Shown here piece after piece: positions 1-7,241 of a stretch of 64,000 bases of DNA. The number at the start of each line of letters is the position of its first letter. Within the stretch, counting starts at the first letter, position 1. A program made the position numbers and the translations under genes. Origin of the DNA: Isoptericola variabilis 225 (GTDB taxonomy: Bacteria > Actinomycetota > Actinomycetes > Actinomycetales > Cellulomonadaceae); contig NC_015588.1 in assembly GCF_000215105.1 (NCBI RefSeq), positions 2,914,001-2,978,000 of the forward strand, read 5' to 3'. Below the pieces are notes generated by a model. It did not search any database and was not told where the DNA came from. It saw only the letters and a program-made list of their open reading frames with translations.

Positions 1-2
1 GA

Positions 3-73
3 GCGCTACCTCGCGGCGTGCAGCGCTACCTCGCGGCGTGCAGCGCTACCTCGCGGCGTGCAGCGCTACCTCG
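3..73. repeat. GAGGTAGCGC array A (cut by window edge)
   Basis: Four copies of GCGCTACCTCG begin at 3, 23, 43 and 63, exactly 20 bp apart. The 9-bp spacers of the first three are identical (CGGCGTGCA), so this is a perfect 20-bp tandem repeat. All copies point the same way, the orientation of the right-hand half of arrays B to D. The array starts at or before the window edge and ends 4 bp before the -10 box of the following gene. Confidence 0.95.
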
Positions 74-77
74 GCGC

Positions 78-83
78 TAGGTT
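78..83 (+). promoter_or_regulatory. -10 box of a leaderless promoter
   Basis: TAGGTT is followed by six bases and then the ATG at 90. This places the expected transcription start on the start codon. No Shine-Dalgarno sequence is present in the short gap. Confidence 0.6.
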
Positions 84-89
84 GGGGCC

Positions 90-1049
90 ATGCTCGCCGC
101 CAGCGTCGTCCGCTTCAGCCCTGACTCCCCGCTCGACGGCCTCGAGGTCGGCGAGCGGCCCGAACCCGAGGTCCGGGAGCACTGGACCACCGTCGAGGTG
201 CGGGCCGCCGCGCTCAACCAGCACGACCTGTGGTCGCTGCGCGGCGTCGGCCTGCGCGAGGACCAGCTGCCGATGATCCTCGGGACCGACGCCGCGGGCG
301 TGACGCCCGACGGCGAGGAGGTCGTGGTGCACGCCGTGATCGGGGCGGACGGGCACGGCGTCGGCCCGCGCGAGCCGCGGTCGCTGCTCTCCGAGCGGTA
401 TCCGGGCACGCTCGCCGAGCGGGTCGCGGTACCCACCGCCAACCTCCTGCCCAAGCCGCCCGAGCTGTCCTTCGCCGAGGCCGCGTGCCTCCCGACGGCG
501 TGGCTCACGGCCTACCGGATGCTGTTCGTCGCCGCGGGGCTGCGTCCCGGCGACCGCGTGCTCGTGCAGGGCGCGGGCGGCGGCGTCGCGACCGCCGCGA
601 TCGTGCTCGGCGCCGCGGCGGGGCTCGAGGTCACGGCGACGTCGCGCAGCGGCGCCAAGCGGGAGCGGGCGCTCGCGCTGGGCGCGGCGCACGCCGTCGA
701 GCCGGGGGCGCGCGTGCCGGCCCGGGTCGACGCGGTGGTCGAGTCGGTCGGCGAGGCGACGTGGCGGCACTCGGTCCGGTCGGTGCGCCCGGGCGGCATG
801 ATCGTCGTGTGCGGGGCGACGAGCGGCGACGCCCCGCCCGCCGAGCTCAGGCGCGTCTTCTTTCAGGAGATCCGCGTCCAGGGCGTGACGATGGGCACGC
901 GCGAGGACCTGGCGGCGCTCCTGCGGTTCTGCGCGCGCACGGGCGTACGGCCGGTCGTCGACAGGCGCGTGCGGCTCGCGGACGTCGACCAGGGCATCGC
1001 CCGGATGGCCGCGGGCGAGCACACGGGAAAGATCGTCGTCCTGCCCTGA
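90..1049 (+). CDS. Zinc-free MDR family alcohol dehydrogenase/quinone oxidoreductase
   Basis: A 319-residue medium-chain dehydrogenase/reductase. The N-terminal GroES-like domain carries the family's ALNQHDLW segment near residue 41. A glycine-rich nucleotide-binding turn, GAGGGVA, lies near 161-167 and is followed by a Rossmann core. No cysteine cluster for structural zinc is present, so NADPH-dependent reduction of quinones or enones is the likelier chemistry. The substrate cannot be told from sequence. The gene stands alone behind repeat array A and converges on the RAMA-domain gene 16 bp downstream. The start is supported by the TAGGTT box and not by an SD. Confidence 0.85.
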   Translation: MLAASVVRFSPDSPLDGLEVGERPEPEVREHWTTVEVRAAALNQHDLWSLRGVGLREDQLPMILGTDAAGVTPDGEEVVVHAVIGADGHGVGPREPRSLLSERYPGTLAERVAVPTANLLPKPPELSFAEAACLPTAWLTAYRMLFVAAGLRPGDRVLVQGAGGGVATAAIVLGAAAGLEVTATSRSGAKRERALALGAAHAVEPGARVPARVDAVVESVGEATWRHSVRSVRPGGMIVVCGATSGDAPPAELRRVFFQEIRVQGVTMGTREDLAALLRFCARTGVRPVVDRRVRLADVDQGIARMAAGEHTGKIVVLP

Positions 1050-1065
1050 CCTCGGCAGGGCGACG

Positions 1066-2802
1066 TCAGGCGAAGTGCTGGCGGTACGCCTCGAGCAACG
1101 TCGGGCCCGCGGCCCCGAGGCGCCACACGCCCCAGCCGTCGGAGGTCGGCGTGCCCGCGGCCGCGCTCGCCGCGGCGTCGGGGTTGCGGTAGCGGCGCCC
1201 GTCTGCGAGCTCGATCGTCCCGTCCGGGTGCAGCGTGCCCTCGAAGTGCTGGCGACGGCGCGGCCTCGACCACACGAGCGCGGTCGGCCGTCCCAGCCGC
1301 CCCGCGAGGGCGACGAGGTCCTCGTCCTCCTCGTCGTCGGTGGGCACGTGCGGGTACGTCGGGTAGCCGGTGTCGTACGACCCGTACGACCCGTACGACC
1401 CGTACGACCCCGAGGTGTCGTACGACGGCGCGGGCTCGGCGGGCCGGTCGTAGGCCAGCGGGTCGTGGGAGAGCGCGTCGTACGCGGGGCGCTCGTCCGG
1501 CGGCGGCGTGTACGTGGGCGCCTCGAGCGGCGGCACGCGCAGGGGCGTGTCGGCGGAGGGCTCGTCCCACGACGTCGACTTCCAGCGCGACCCCGTGCCG
1601 GTGTCCCAGTCCGAGCGCTCCCAGCTCGAGCCCTCCCAGCGCGACTCCTGCGGCTCGGCCGGCCCCCAGGGCGCCGGCGCGGGCGGGGGCGGAGGCGGAG
1701 CGTCGAACGCGGGCGCGGTCACGCTCGCGAACACCTCGCCGAGGCGAGGTCCGTCGTCGGCGGGCTCGGGCGTCACGGGCCGGGCGAACCGGTCGGTGCG
1801 CGAGCGCCGCAGCACCGCCGGCGGGCGCGACGGAGCGTCGTCGGCGGACGGCGGGGCGGGGGGCGCGACGGGCGTCGCCGCGGACTCGTCGGGGACGTCC
1901 GCAGGGACGCCGGGCAGCGGCAGGCCGGTCCCGGCGGCACGCCGCTCGGCGCGGGTCGCGCGCGTGCGGGGCGCCGTCGTCGGGCGCCGGCCACCGGACG
2001 TCTCGGTGTCGCCGGTCGCGTCCTTGGGCGGCTGGGCGACGACCGGCATCTTGCCCGTCAGCGCGAGACCCACGGCGACCTTCTCGGCGAACTCCTCCGG
2101 CTCCACGTCGGCCGGACGCGGTACCGCGCGACGGAACCGCTGGGCGATCGGGACCTCCCCGTTCGCGTCGGCGGGACGCCCGGGCTCGACCGGTCGCGCG
2201 AGACCCGGGGACGACAGGCGCGGTGCGCCCGGGTCGGACGCCGGGTGGATCACGAGGGGCGACACGTCGACGAAGCGCCGGCCGTCGGACGAGTGCACGA
2301 CGCCGAGCTTGAGCACCTCGACCGGCATGGACGGCTGGCGCAGGAAGTCGACCGCGTTGAGGATCTCCTCGCTCGCCTCCTGGCAGATGATGATGAGCCG
2401 GGCCCCGCTGCGGCCGGGCTGGGACCGCGTCACGGGCACGCTGTCGTAGAAGGCGGCGACGTCGCGCTGGAACGCGGTCGGCCCGCCGTGGTAGCGCGCG
2501 GCGAGCTCGCCCCGCGTGAGCCGGCCGGCGGCGCCGGCGTGGTCGAGCGCACGGGTCAGGGCCGCACGGTCGAGGTCCCCCACGAGCTCGACGACCACGG
2601 GCGAGCCGGTCGCGTCGAGCGCGAGCAGGTGCGGCTCGTCGGGCCCGGACCCCGGCGACACGGGGAAGATCTGCTCCCCGAGCAGCCCGTCGATGTGCGA
2701 GTCGACCACCTGGTGAGCGGTGGTCCCGACCCCCGGGACGGCCGCCGGCCGCCCCGACTGGACGAGGAGGGGCCGGTTGGCGTCGACCTCGAACAGTGGC
2801 AT
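1066..2802 (-). CDS. RAMA-domain protein with degenerate nuclease-like N-terminal region
   Basis: A 578-residue protein in three parts. Residues 1 to about 190 form a compact domain containing LLALDATGSPVVVEL, which resembles the D...ExK core of PD-(D/E)xK nucleases but has valine where the lysine should be. A long Pro/Ala/Ser-rich linker follows and includes four GSY-type repeats (about 1370-1412). The last 75 residues match the RAMA domain, known next to restriction and modification enzymes, with a GRRYRNPDAAASAAAG core and a GWGVWR end. The start at 2802 has GGGGAG upstream; the longer upstream frame has no domain support. A DNA-binding or modified-DNA-sensing role is inference. Confidence 0.7.
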   Translation of the reverse strand: MPLFEVDANRPLLVQSGRPAAVPGVGTTAHQVVDSHIDGLLGEQIFPVSPGSGPDEPHLLALDATGSPVVVELVGDLDRAALTRALDHAGAAGRLTRGELAARYHGGPTAFQRDVAAFYDSVPVTRSQPGRSGARLIIICQEASEEILNAVDFLRQPSMPVEVLKLGVVHSSDGRRFVDVSPLVIHPASDPGAPRLSSPGLARPVEPGRPADANGEVPIAQRFRRAVPRPADVEPEEFAEKVAVGLALTGKMPVVAQPPKDATGDTETSGGRRPTTAPRTRATRAERRAAGTGLPLPGVPADVPDESAATPVAPPAPPSADDAPSRPPAVLRRSRTDRFARPVTPEPADDGPRLGEVFASVTAPAFDAPPPPPPAPAPWGPAEPQESRWEGSSWERSDWDTGTGSRWKSTSWDEPSADTPLRVPPLEAPTYTPPPDERPAYDALSHDPLAYDRPAEPAPSYDTSGSYGSYGSYGSYDTGYPTYPHVPTDDEEDEDLVALAGRLGRPTALVWSRPRRRQHFEGTLHPDGTIELADGRRYRNPDAAASAAAGTPTSDGWGVWRLGAAGPTLLEAYRQHFA

Positions 2803-2981
2803 GCGCAGACAACTCCCCGCTTCGGCCCGCGGCCCCTGCGGCCGCGACCCGGCATAGCCTACGGCCCGGTCCTGGGAGCGGGCGAAAAGCCTGGAGGCCG
2901 ACGCGCGCCCGCTTGCCGGCCCCGTCGGAACGTCCCGAAAAGTCCTCTTCCTGTGTGGCCCCGCGGTGCGACGATGCAGGC

Positions 2982-3581
2982 ATGACCGCCGCGCTCCTCG
3001 CCGGCGTCCTCGTCGGGCTCGCCGCACGGCACCCGTGGCGCGTGGGCGCCGCCGGGGCGCTCGGCGTCGCGTCCGTCGACGGCGTGTACGCCCTGCTGGC
3101 CGCGCCGGGCGGCGCCGCCGTGGCCGCCGTCGTCGCGCCGGTCGCGGGGGTGCTGCGCGCGGCCGCGGCCGCCGTGCTGCTCGGGATCGCCGCGGCGACG
3201 GCGTGGCGCGCATGGCGCACCTGGCGCGCGCACCTCGACGGGCGCCCGGCCCTCGACGCCGCCCGGCCCGCCTCCCCCGCGCGCACCTACGCCCAGCTCG
3301 TGGCGCTGACGGCCGTGAACCCGGCGACCGTGCTGTTCTTCGTCGTCGTGGTCGCGGGCGTCCGGCTGCCCGACGGCGGCACGGCGTTTCGCGTCGTCGT
3401 CGCGCTCGTGTTCGCGCTCGGCGCCTTCGCGGCGTCCGCGGCGTGGCAGCTCGTGCTGGCGAGCGCGGGCACGGCGCTCGGCCGCGTGCTCCGCGGGCCG
3501 CGCGGTCGGCTGGGCACGGCGCTGGTGTCGGCCGCGCTCATGACCGCGCTGGCGGTCGCGGCCGTCGTGCTGCCGGCCTAG
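2982..3581 (+). CDS. LysE-type translocator family membrane protein
   Basis: A 199-residue protein made almost entirely of hydrophobic helices, about six. It carries the family signature LTAVNPATVLFF near residue 107, which corresponds to the NP motif between helices of LysE/RhtB exporters. Members export amino acids or similar small solutes across the cytoplasmic membrane. It is slightly shorter than the usual 200-220 residues but complete. It diverges from the RAMA-domain gene across about 180 bp and converges on the next gene with a 4-bp gap. The substrate is unknown. Confidence 0.75.
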   Translation: MTAALLAGVLVGLAARHPWRVGAAGALGVASVDGVYALLAAPGGAAVAAVVAPVAGVLRAAAAAVLLGIAAATAWRAWRTWRAHLDGRPALDAARPASPARTYAQLVALTAVNPATVLFFVVVVAGVRLPDGGTAFRVVVALVFALGAFAASAAWQLVLASAGTALGRVLRGPRGRLGTALVSAALMTALAVAAVVLPA

Positions 3582-3585
3582 CGGC

Positions 3586-3906
3586 TCAGGAGTGGCCGTT
3601 GTCGAGCTCGTCGGCGGCGAGCCGCTCCTCCACACGAGCGATCTTGGCGTCGAGCTGACCGGTGTAGCCGGGGCGGATGTCGGCCTTGAGCACGAGCGAG
3701 ACGCGGTGCCCGCCCGCGGCCACGGCGTCGGTGGCGCGGCGGATCACGGGCATCACCTCGTCCCACTCCCCCTCGATCTCGGTGAACATCGCGGTGGTCC
3801 GGTTGGGCAGCCCGGACTCGCGCACGATGCGGACGGCCTCGGCCACGGAGTCCGCGACGGACTCCCCGGTGCCGAGCGGGGCGACGGAGAACGCGAAGAC
3901 GGCCAT
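3586..3906 (-). CDS. MTH1187 family thiamine-binding-like protein
   Basis: A 106-residue protein beginning MAVFAFSVAPLGTGESV. It keeps the family landmarks LPNRTTAMFTEIEGEWDEV and RVSLVLKADIRPG. Family members are small ferredoxin-like tetramers that bind thiamine or a related cofactor in the cytoplasm. An upstream ATG at 3927 would add seven residues. I prefer 3906 because a CATGAT box lies six bases ahead of it and because the family starts here. It diverges from fbiA with only 32 bp between the two starts. Confidence 0.75.
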   Translation of the reverse strand: MAVFAFSVAPLGTGESVADSVAEAVRIVRESGLPNRTTAMFTEIEGEWDEVMPVIRRATDAVAAGGHRVSLVLKADIRPGYTGQLDAKIARVEERLAADELDNGHS

Positions 3907-3926
3907 GCGCCCATCATGGCCCGACA

Positions 3927-3932
3927 TAGGCT
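3927..3932 (+). promoter_or_regulatory. -10 box of the leaderless fbiA promoter
   Basis: TAGGCT is followed by six bases and then the GTG at 3939. The box overlaps the alternative upstream start of the divergent gene, which argues against that longer start. Confidence 0.65.
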
Positions 3933-3938
3933 CGTCGG

Positions 3939-4925
3939 GTGAGCACCAGCCAGATCTCTCCGCGCGTCACCCTCCTCGCCGGCGGCGTCGGCGGCGCCCG
4001 CCTCGCGCACGGCTTCGCGCGCGCCCTGCCCGACGGCGGAGGCCCGGTCGACGACGGCCCGCACGCGCTGACGGTCGTCGTCAACGTGGGCGACGACACC
4101 GAGCGGCACGGCCTGAGCGTCTCGCCCGACCTCGACACCGTGATGTACACGCTCGCGGAGGTCAACGACGAGGAGCGCGGCTGGGGCCTGCAGGACGAGT
4201 CGTACGCGACGCTCGAGCAGCTCGCGCGCCTCGGCGAGGACACGTGGTTCACGCTCGGCGACAAGGACCTCGCCACCCACGTGGTGCGGACCGCCCGGCT
4301 GCGCGAGGGCGTGCCGCTCAGCGCGGTGACCGAGCAGCTCGCCGCCGCGCTCGGCGTGCGCGCCCGCCTCGTGCCCGTGACGGACTACCGGGTCCGCACG
4401 CTCGTCGACACCCCGTCCGGGCGGGTCGCGTTCCAGGAGTACTTCGTGCGGCGCCACCACGCGGACGCGGTGCTGGGGCTGCACTTCGACGGCGTCGAGG
4501 AGGCACGGCCGGCGCCCGGGGTGCTCGACGCGGTGACGGACGCGGACCTGCTCGTCGTGGCGCCGTCGAACCCGTTCCTGTCCGTGGAGCCGGTGCTGGC
4601 CGTGCCCGGCGTGCGCGAGGCGGTGCGTGCGTCGGGTGCGCGGAGGGTCGCGGTGAGCCCGATCGTCGGCGGCCAGGCGATCAAGGGTCCCGCCGCGCAG
4701 ATCCTCGAGACGCTCGGGCACGAGGTGTCCGCGCTCGGGGTGGCCCGCCTGTACGCGGGGCTGGTCGACGTCATGTGCATCGACGAGCGCGACGACCACC
4801 TGGCGGGCCCGGTCCGCGACCTCGGGTTCGAGGTCCTGGTGACCGACACCGTCATGGGCGGCCCCGACGGCCGCGAGCGCCTCGCGCGCGAGCTGCTGAC
4901 CGCCGTCGGGCAGCCCGGCGCGTGA
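3939..4925 (+). CDS. fbiA: 2-phospho-L-lactate transferase CofD/FbiA
   Basis: A 328-residue enzyme of the CofD family, which joins an activated phospho-lactate or phosphoenolpyruvate donor to Fo in coenzyme F420 synthesis. The N-terminus has LLAGGVGGARLAHGFA. NVGDDTERHGL and SPDLDTVMYTL follow and are characteristic of the Fo and nucleotide site. Length is normal for the family. The last codons overlap fbiD by 4 bp (GTGA), so the two are co-transcribed and probably translationally coupled. The other F420 genes (fbiB, fbiC) are not in this window. Translation probably starts on a leaderless GTG. Confidence 0.93.
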   Translation: MSTSQISPRVTLLAGGVGGARLAHGFARALPDGGGPVDDGPHALTVVVNVGDDTERHGLSVSPDLDTVMYTLAEVNDEERGWGLQDESYATLEQLARLGEDTWFTLGDKDLATHVVRTARLREGVPLSAVTEQLAAALGVRARLVPVTDYRVRTLVDTPSGRVAFQEYFVRRHHADAVLGLHFDGVEEARPAPGVLDAVTDADLLVVAPSNPFLSVEPVLAVPGVREAVRASGARRVAVSPIVGGQAIKGPAAQILETLGHEVSALGVARLYAGLVDVMCIDERDDHLAGPVRDLGFEVLVTDTVMGGPDGRERLARELLTAVGQPGA

Positions 4926-5590
4926 GCGCGCGCGGCGGTGCGGTCGCGGTCGTGCCCCTGCGCGACGGCGTGTCGGGCAAGTCGCGGCTCGCGGGCGAGC
5001 TCGACCCTCCTGCCCGACGGCGGCTCGTCGCCGCGCTCGCGCGGCACGTCGTCGAGGTGCTCGCCGCGATGCCCGCGGTCGAGCGGATCGTCGTCGTCAC
5101 GGCCGACCTCGGCTTCGTGCACGAGACGCTCGCGGGCCTGCTCGGACCAGCCGGGCGGGTGACCGTCGTCGAGCAGCCGGCGCAGCGGCCGGGCCTGAAC
5201 GCGGCGGTCGCCGTGGGGCGCGAGCACGCGTCCGGCCTCGGCGCGGAGCGGCTGCTCGTGGTGCACGCGGACCTGCCCGCGCTCGCGCCGGACGACGTCG
5301 AGGCCGTGCTGCGCGCCGACGCGGACGTCGTGGTCGCGACCGACCGGCACGCGTCGGGCACGAACCTGTTGCTCGTCCCCCTGCACCCTCCGGGGTCGAG
5401 CTTCACGTTCCGGTTCGGCCCGGACTCGCGCGCGGCGCACGTGGCCGAGGCCGGACGCCTCGGCCTGCGTGCCGTCGTCGTGCACCGGCCCGGCACCGCT
5501 GCCGACCTCGACACGATCGACGACTGGACCGAGCTCCCGCCGGCCGTGCGCGCCCGCGTGCGCACCGCCGTCGGGCACCGGCTGCCCTGA
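4922..5590 (+). CDS. fbiD: Phospholactate/PEP guanylyltransferase CofC/FbiD
   Basis: A 222-residue nucleotidyltransferase that makes the guanylylated donor used by FbiA; in actinobacteria the accepted substrate is phosphoenolpyruvate. Family motifs are VVPLRDGVSGKSRLA at the start, VHADLPAL near the middle (metal-binding aspartate), TDRHASGTNLL and FRFGPDS. The GTG start is chosen because it overlaps the fbiA stop and begins the conserved domain; the same frame stays open far upstream without homology. The next element, 36 bp downstream, is a pseudogene. Confidence 0.92.
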   Translation: MSARGGAVAVVPLRDGVSGKSRLAGELDPPARRRLVAALARHVVEVLAAMPAVERIVVVTADLGFVHETLAGLLGPAGRVTVVEQPAQRPGLNAAVAVGREHASGLGAERLLVVHADLPALAPDDVEAVLRADADVVVATDRHASGTNLLLVPLHPPGSSFTFRFGPDSRAAHVAEAGRLGLRAVVVHRPGTAADLDTIDDWTELPPAVRARVRTAVGHRLP

Positions 5591-5626
5591 CCGATCAGAA
5601 CCTGGCACGCGGCCGGTTCACCGGAC

Positions 5627-6344
5627 ATGGCCATCCAGGTGATCCAGCAGTCCGACCTGCCGGGCAACGGCCTCGAGGGGCGCCCGTACGGCTCCGGCGT
5701 GTCCGTCATCTTCTCGCGCACCGGCCGCGACGGCGCGGGCCCGCGCCTGCACCAGCACCCGTACCCGGAGATGCCCGACCTGCGGCACGCGCCGCGCGAC
5801 GCGTGGCTGCGCGCGGCGCGGGAGGCGCTCGCCGTCGCACGCAACGACGACCTCGGGTCGGTTCCCGACGCCGGTCACCCGCTCGCGCGTGCGGCCGTCG
5901 CCGCGCACCTGCGCCGCTCGCGGGCCGTGGACGCGGCCGACGAGGCGGTCGTCGTGACGCGCGGCGCGACCGACGGCATGGCCCGGGTGGCCACGGCGCT
6001 CGCGGCGGCGGGCCACCGACGGCTGCTCGTCGAGGACCCGTCGTGGCCGGTGCTGCGCGGCGTGGCCACGGCCTGCGGGCTCGAGGTGGTCCCGGACCCC
6101 GTGGACGACGGCGGTGCGGACGTGCGTGCACTCGTGGTGGCGACACGGCGCACCGGCGCCCGCGCGGTGCTGCTCACGCCCGCGCACCAGTTCCCGACCG
6201 GCGTGGCGTTCGCCGCCGAGCGCCGGGTGGCGGTGCTCTCGTGGGCGCGGGACGTGGACGGGCTGGTGGTACAACCTTGCCGACGCGCGACTGGCCGACG
6301 CCGTCTCGCGGCTCGCCGACGCGGTGCACGCCGCGGCGAGGTGA
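5627..6344 (+). pseudogene. Cupin/MocR aminotransferase fusion remnant
   Basis: The first ~46 codons read as a cupin N-terminus (GPRLHQHPYPE, the metal-binding histidine segment). They switch abruptly, near 5768, to PDLRHAPRDAWLRAA, the start of the aminotransferase half of a MocR/GntR-type regulator. That half runs through RGATDGMARVA and TPAHQFPTGVAFA and then stops matching near 6265. A MocR-like C-terminus (ADAVSRLADAVHAAAR, stop at 6344) resumes in another frame. Missing are the cupin C-terminus, the winged helix and linker, and the PLP-lysine segment. Two deletions explain this. No functional product is expected. Confidence 0.85.
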
Positions 6345-6348
6345 CCCC

Positions 6349-6954
6349 TCACCAGGTGCCGCGGTGGACCACCTCGTCCAGCGGCCGCCGACGGCGGCGG
6401 GCGGGTGAGCCCTTCGCTCCTCCGTCGGCGGCGTGCCCGACGGCGATCACCCCGGTGTGCGTCCACTCGTCCGGCACGGTGAACTCGGCCCGGAACGCGG
6501 GCACCTCGTCGGCCCCGATCCCGAAGAAGCACGCGCCGAGCCCTTCGTCGACTGCGGTCTGGAGGACGAGCAGCGACGCCATGCCCGCGTCGACGTGCCA
6601 GTACGGCACGGGCCAGTGCGCCTCGTCGCGGACCTTCCAGGGCTTGTCCGGCTCCGCGTACCGGTCGAGGTAGGCCTGCTTCGAGCACAGCACCACGATC
6701 AGCACCGGCGCCGTGCGCATGCCGGCGAGCCACGTCGACATGGTGCGCTGCGGACCGGCAGGGGTCGTGGCGGCCCAGAAGCGCTCGCGGTCCTCCGGCT
6801 CCGTGAGGACGAGGAACGACCAGCCCTGCGTGAAGCCTGCGCTCGGGGCACGGACCGCGTTGCGCAGGAGTCGGTCGATCGCCTCCTCCGGGACCGGCTC
6901 CTCCGTGAAGCGGCGGACCATGCGGCGGTGGCGGACGACGTCCTGGAACTCCAT
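6349..6954 (-). CDS. Nitroreductase family protein
   Basis: A 201-residue FMN-dependent nitroreductase-fold protein. The N-terminus has the family's RRMVRRFTEEPVPEE and RAPSAGFTQGWSFLVL segments, which bind FMN phosphate and ring. GLGACFFGIG sits in the C-terminal half as in typical members. It probably uses NAD(P)H to reduce quinones, nitro compounds or a similar cofactor; the substrate is not deducible. GGGAGG stands 9 nt before the ATG at 6954 and touches the alternative ATG at 6963, so 6954 is preferred. Repeat array B begins 27 bp upstream and occupies its promoter region. Confidence 0.85.
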   Translation of the reverse strand: MEFQDVVRHRRMVRRFTEEPVPEEAIDRLLRNAVRAPSAGFTQGWSFLVLTEPEDRERFWAATTPAGPQRTMSTWLAGMRTAPVLIVVLCSKQAYLDRYAEPDKPWKVRDEAHWPVPYWHVDAGMASLLVLQTAVDEGLGACFFGIGADEVPAFRAEFTVPDEWTHTGVIAVGHAADGGAKGSPARRRRRPLDEVVHRGTW

Positions 6955-6980
6955 GCCGTGCATCCTCCCAGTGACGCCGC

Positions 6981-7241
6981 CGAAGTAGCGCAGAATCCGC
7001 CGAAGTAGCGCAGGATCCGGCGAGGTAGCGCGCGATCGGGCGAGGTAGCGCGGGAATCCCGCGAAGTAGCGCCGCACGCGGCGAGGTAGCGCACGAGGAC
7101 GAGTACCGCCGTCGGGCACCCGCGACGATTGCGCTACCTCGCGCAAGAATGCGCTACCTCGGCGAGAAACGCGCTACTTCGGCACGCGCAGTGCTACCTC
7201 GGCGAAACGAGCGCTACCTCGGCGGAGCCAGCGCTACTTCG
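6981..7241. repeat. GAGGTAGCGC array B, head-to-head
   Basis: Six forward units (CGAGGTAGCGC or CGAAGTAGCGC) begin at 6981, 7001, 7021, 7041, 7062 and 7082. After a 38-bp centre come six reverse units at 7131, 7151, 7171, 7191, 7211 and 7231. Spacers are 9-10 bp and, unlike array A, mostly differ from one another. The centre contains GTACCGCCGTCGGGCAC, shared with arrays C and D. The last reverse unit contains the TAG stop of the downstream-encoded dehydrogenase. The whole block fills the gap between two genes on the minus strand. Confidence 0.95.

Noticed and set aside
1075..2985. A 636-codon frame opposite the RAMA-domain gene
   Set aside because: Low-complexity Arg/Gly/Val shadow of the minus-strand gene with no recognisable domain.
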